A stretch of DNA of 12,906 nucleotides from Gammaproteobacteria bacterium (GTDB lineage: Bacteria > Pseudomonadota > Gammaproteobacteria > Poriferisulfidales > Oxydemutatoraceae), in the NCBI GenBank assembly GCA_007570905.1, contig RKSI01000104.1, forward strand, positions 1 through 12,906. The letters run 5' to 3'. Positions 11,419-12,906 of the stretch are shown one piece after another (within the stretch, counting starts at the first letter, position 1; each line of letters opens with the position of its first letter). The position numbers and the translations under genes are program-made. The notes beneath the pieces are model-generated. The model was not told where the DNA came from, ran no database searches, and saw only the letters and a program-made list of their open reading frames with translations.

Positions 11419-12906
11419 ATGAACTCATTGACTTGCTTGTCGGGACGACTGCGGGGCGGTTTGTTTTCTGTTGCGCTGCTGGGGGCGGCGGCGTTGATGC
11501 CGGCGGACGCGCAGGGCGCGGGGCGCGGCGGAATGTATGCCGGGCTTGATCTTGGCCTGGTGTTTCCGGGCCGACTGGCGACGCAGGGGATGGACACCGA
11601 TGTGCAGACCTTGTGCGACGAACTGATTCCGGTGCCGATGCGTGCTGACGGCACACTTGTTCCCAGGCCGTCGTCGTCCATGTGCCAAAGCGGCGGCGGC
11701 GACGGCTGGACCAACAGCCTGGACTTCGGCAGGGGCGTGATGGGCGGCGTTCAACTGGGGTGGTTCCACAACAATTTCCGGTTTGAACTGGAGTACGCGT
11801 ATTCGGCTTACGACGGCGACCGCGGGCCGATTGACGGCCTGATTGCCGGCAAGGAGAACGAGTTCGTCTATCAGAACGAGAAGTTTGAGAACATCACCAG
11901 CCACGACTTTTTCATCAACGGATATGTGGATTTGCAGGTCGGCGCAAGGTTCACGCCGTACATCGGCTTCGGCCTCGGCTGGCGCCGGATGGAACTGGAC
12001 TACACCGGCACTTTCATCCGCAACACATATGATGTCTTCAACAACAACCCGGCGCTGGCCGACAGGCGCAACGCCGCCGGCACGCTGTCGTACACCGAAG
12101 AGAAACTGGACGACGACCTGTTCGGCTACCAGTTGATTATCGGCGGCGATTACGCGGTGGACGAGCGCCTGACAGTGGGCGCCAAATTCCGCTACATGCG
12201 CTTTGACGAGTTTGACGGCGGCTACACTTCGTCCGACTTTCTCAGAAGCCACGACTCCATCGTCCGCGTCGGCGGCGTTGACCGTCCGGTGGTGAACAAG
12301 GTGGAGACCGACAAGATGGACAACTGGGTTGTCAGCCTGAACCTGAAATATGCGTTCGCGGGCGGTGCCGGCGTTGGCGGCGCAAGCGGCGCCGCGGCGG
12401 GCGCCGACCGCGACGGCATGTATGTCGGGCTGGACCTCGGCATGGTGTTTCCGGAAGACATAGACAGCGAAGCCGGCGACAACGATGTGGCGACGGGGTG
12501 CGACAGCCATATTTTCAACCCCCCGCTGGAGACGGATCCAGCGGTTTGCGGCAGCGGAGATAGTTGGAGCAACAGTTTTAATCCTGACACGGGGCTGCTC
12601 GGCGGCGTTCATGTCGGCTGGTTTCATGGCAACCTTCGCACCGAACTGGAATACTTTCACTGGGCCGCCGACGGCGACAGCGGCCCGATAGAAGACTTCA
12701 ACGACTTCACCGGCAAGAACGCCGAATTCCAGTTTCAGAACGAGACGGTGGACAACATCACCGGCCATAACCTGTTCGCCAATGTGTATTACGACTTTGC
12801 AAGCCATTCCCGGTTCACGCCGTATCTCGGCGCGGGCCTCGGCTGGCAGAAAATCAGTTTTGACTACACCGGCATCTTTCTCAGGAACACCCGCGCGGTT
12901 TTCGAG
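11419..12906 (+). CDS. Outer-membrane beta-barrel protein with two tandem barrel domains (partial)
   Basis: The frame is open from 11419 to the window end (496 codons, no stop), so the C-terminus is missing. A signal peptide spans residues 1-31, with cleavage after ADA. Two homologous domains follow. Domain 1 (39-314) begins 'MYAGLDLGLVF' and ends 'LNLKYAF', an aromatic-terminated last strand like the beta-signal read by the BAM complex. A glycine- and alanine-rich linker (315-333) leads to domain 2, which restarts 'MYVGLDLGMVF' at 334. Paired blocks include 'GGVQLGWFHNN'/'GGVHVGWFHGN', 'FTPYIGFGLGW'/'FTPYLGAGLGW' and 'LDYTGTFIRN'/'FDYTGIFLRN'. Each domain has two cysteines in its first loop (66 and 89; 361 and 377), likely a disulfide. 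Alternating hydrophobic residues and GxG turns suggest 8-stranded OmpA/OMP_b-brl-type barrels. I do not recognise a named protein; the function is unknown. Strong ribosome site (GGAGGAGGAG). Confidence 0.85.
   Translation, partial: MNSLTCLSGRLRGGLFSVALLGAAALMPADAQGAGRGGMYAGLDLGLVFPGRLATQGMDTDVQTLCDELIPVPMRADGTLVPRPSSSMCQSGGGDGWTNSLDFGRGVMGGVQLGWFHNNFRFELEYAYSAYDGDRGPIDGLIAGKENEFVYQNEKFENITSHDFFINGYVDLQVGARFTPYIGFGLGWRRMELDYTGTFIRNTYDVFNNNPALADRRNAAGTLSYTEEKLDDDLFGYQLIIGGDYAVDERLTVGAKFRYMRFDEFDGGYTSSDFLRSHDSIVRVGGVDRPVVNKVETDKMDNWVVSLNLKYAFAGGAGVGGASGAAAGADRDGMYVGLDLGMVFPEDIDSEAGDNDVATGCDSHIFNPPLETDPAVCGSGDSWSNSFNPDTGLLGGVHVGWFHGNLRTELEYFHWAADGDSGPIEDFNDFTGKNAEFQFQNETVDNITGHNLFANVYYDFASHSRFTPYLGAGLGWQKISFDYTGIFLRNTRAVFE
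11533..12906 (+). repeat. Internal tandem duplication of the barrel domain
   Basis: Unit 1 starts at 11533 (ATGTATGCCGGGCTTGATCT) and unit 2 at 12418 (ATGTATGTCGGGCTGGACCT), a period of 885 bp or 295 codons. The first loop of unit 2 is seven residues shorter. Unit 2 is cut by the window end near the point matching residue 208 of unit 1. The copies differ at many codons, so the duplication is old and not an assembly artefact. Confidence 0.85.

Noticed and set aside
11425..12807. 460-codon open frame on the minus strand over the outer-membrane protein gene
   Set aside because: The plus-strand frame has a signal peptide, a strong ribosome site and two homologous domains. The minus frame only mirrors their duplication.

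Overview
The window is a GC-rich bacterial chromosome segment, most likely from a gammaproteobacterium. It carries a single-chain PurL of about 1,330 residues, a Bfd/Bfr pair close to the E. coli proteins, an MsrPQ operon, and a one-piece tmRNA with an ANxxNYAxAA-type tag. I cannot name the species. Genes are dense, spacers are short, and predicted promoters rely on strong -10 boxes (TATAAT or TGC-TATACT) with weak or absent -35 boxes.

Layout, left to right. (1) 1-562 is a visibly AT-richer islet with a HicB-like/HicA-like toxin-antitoxin pair behind a near-consensus sigma70 promoter; a perfect palindrome overlaps the -10 box and a second hairpin follows the predicted transcript start. (2) 563-926 is a gene-free spacer ending in the promoter of a secreted SBP56-family methanethiol oxidase (mtoA, 927-2291), which closes with a strong intrinsic terminator. 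(3) bfd (2385-2600) and bfr (2748-3212) handle iron storage, with a Fur-box-like site between them. (4) ssrA (tmRNA) lies on the minus strand (3314-3668), facing bfr and divergent from purL; its tag reads ANQDNYAIAA. (5) purL (3817-7803) is followed by a small repetitive alanine-rich ORF that overlaps an orphan DNA methyltransferase gene (7935-9161). (6) msrP-msrQ (9269-10832) repairs oxidised methionines in the periplasm, and a [2Fe-2S] ferredoxin gene (10898-11227) follows. (7) The window ends inside an outer-membrane protein gene (11419 onward) that encodes two successive copies of the same beta-barrel domain in one reading frame.

How the genes work together. Several products deal with redox, iron or sulfur: methanethiol oxidase would produce H2O2, H2S and formaldehyde; Bfr/Bfd stores and releases iron; MsrPQ reverses periplasmic methionine oxidation; the ferredoxin carries electrons. 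This theme is inferred from neighbourhood only. Most of these genes have their own promoter, and the only clear operons are hicBA-like, msrPQ, and possibly purL with the methyltransferase.

The points most worth a second look are the tandem-barrel outer-membrane protein, two genes (bfd and purL) whose -10 box sits seven bases before the ATG and so predicts leaderless mRNAs, the methyltransferase with motif I before motif IV and its repetitive overlapping mini-ORF, and the palindromic control region of the toxin-antitoxin pair.
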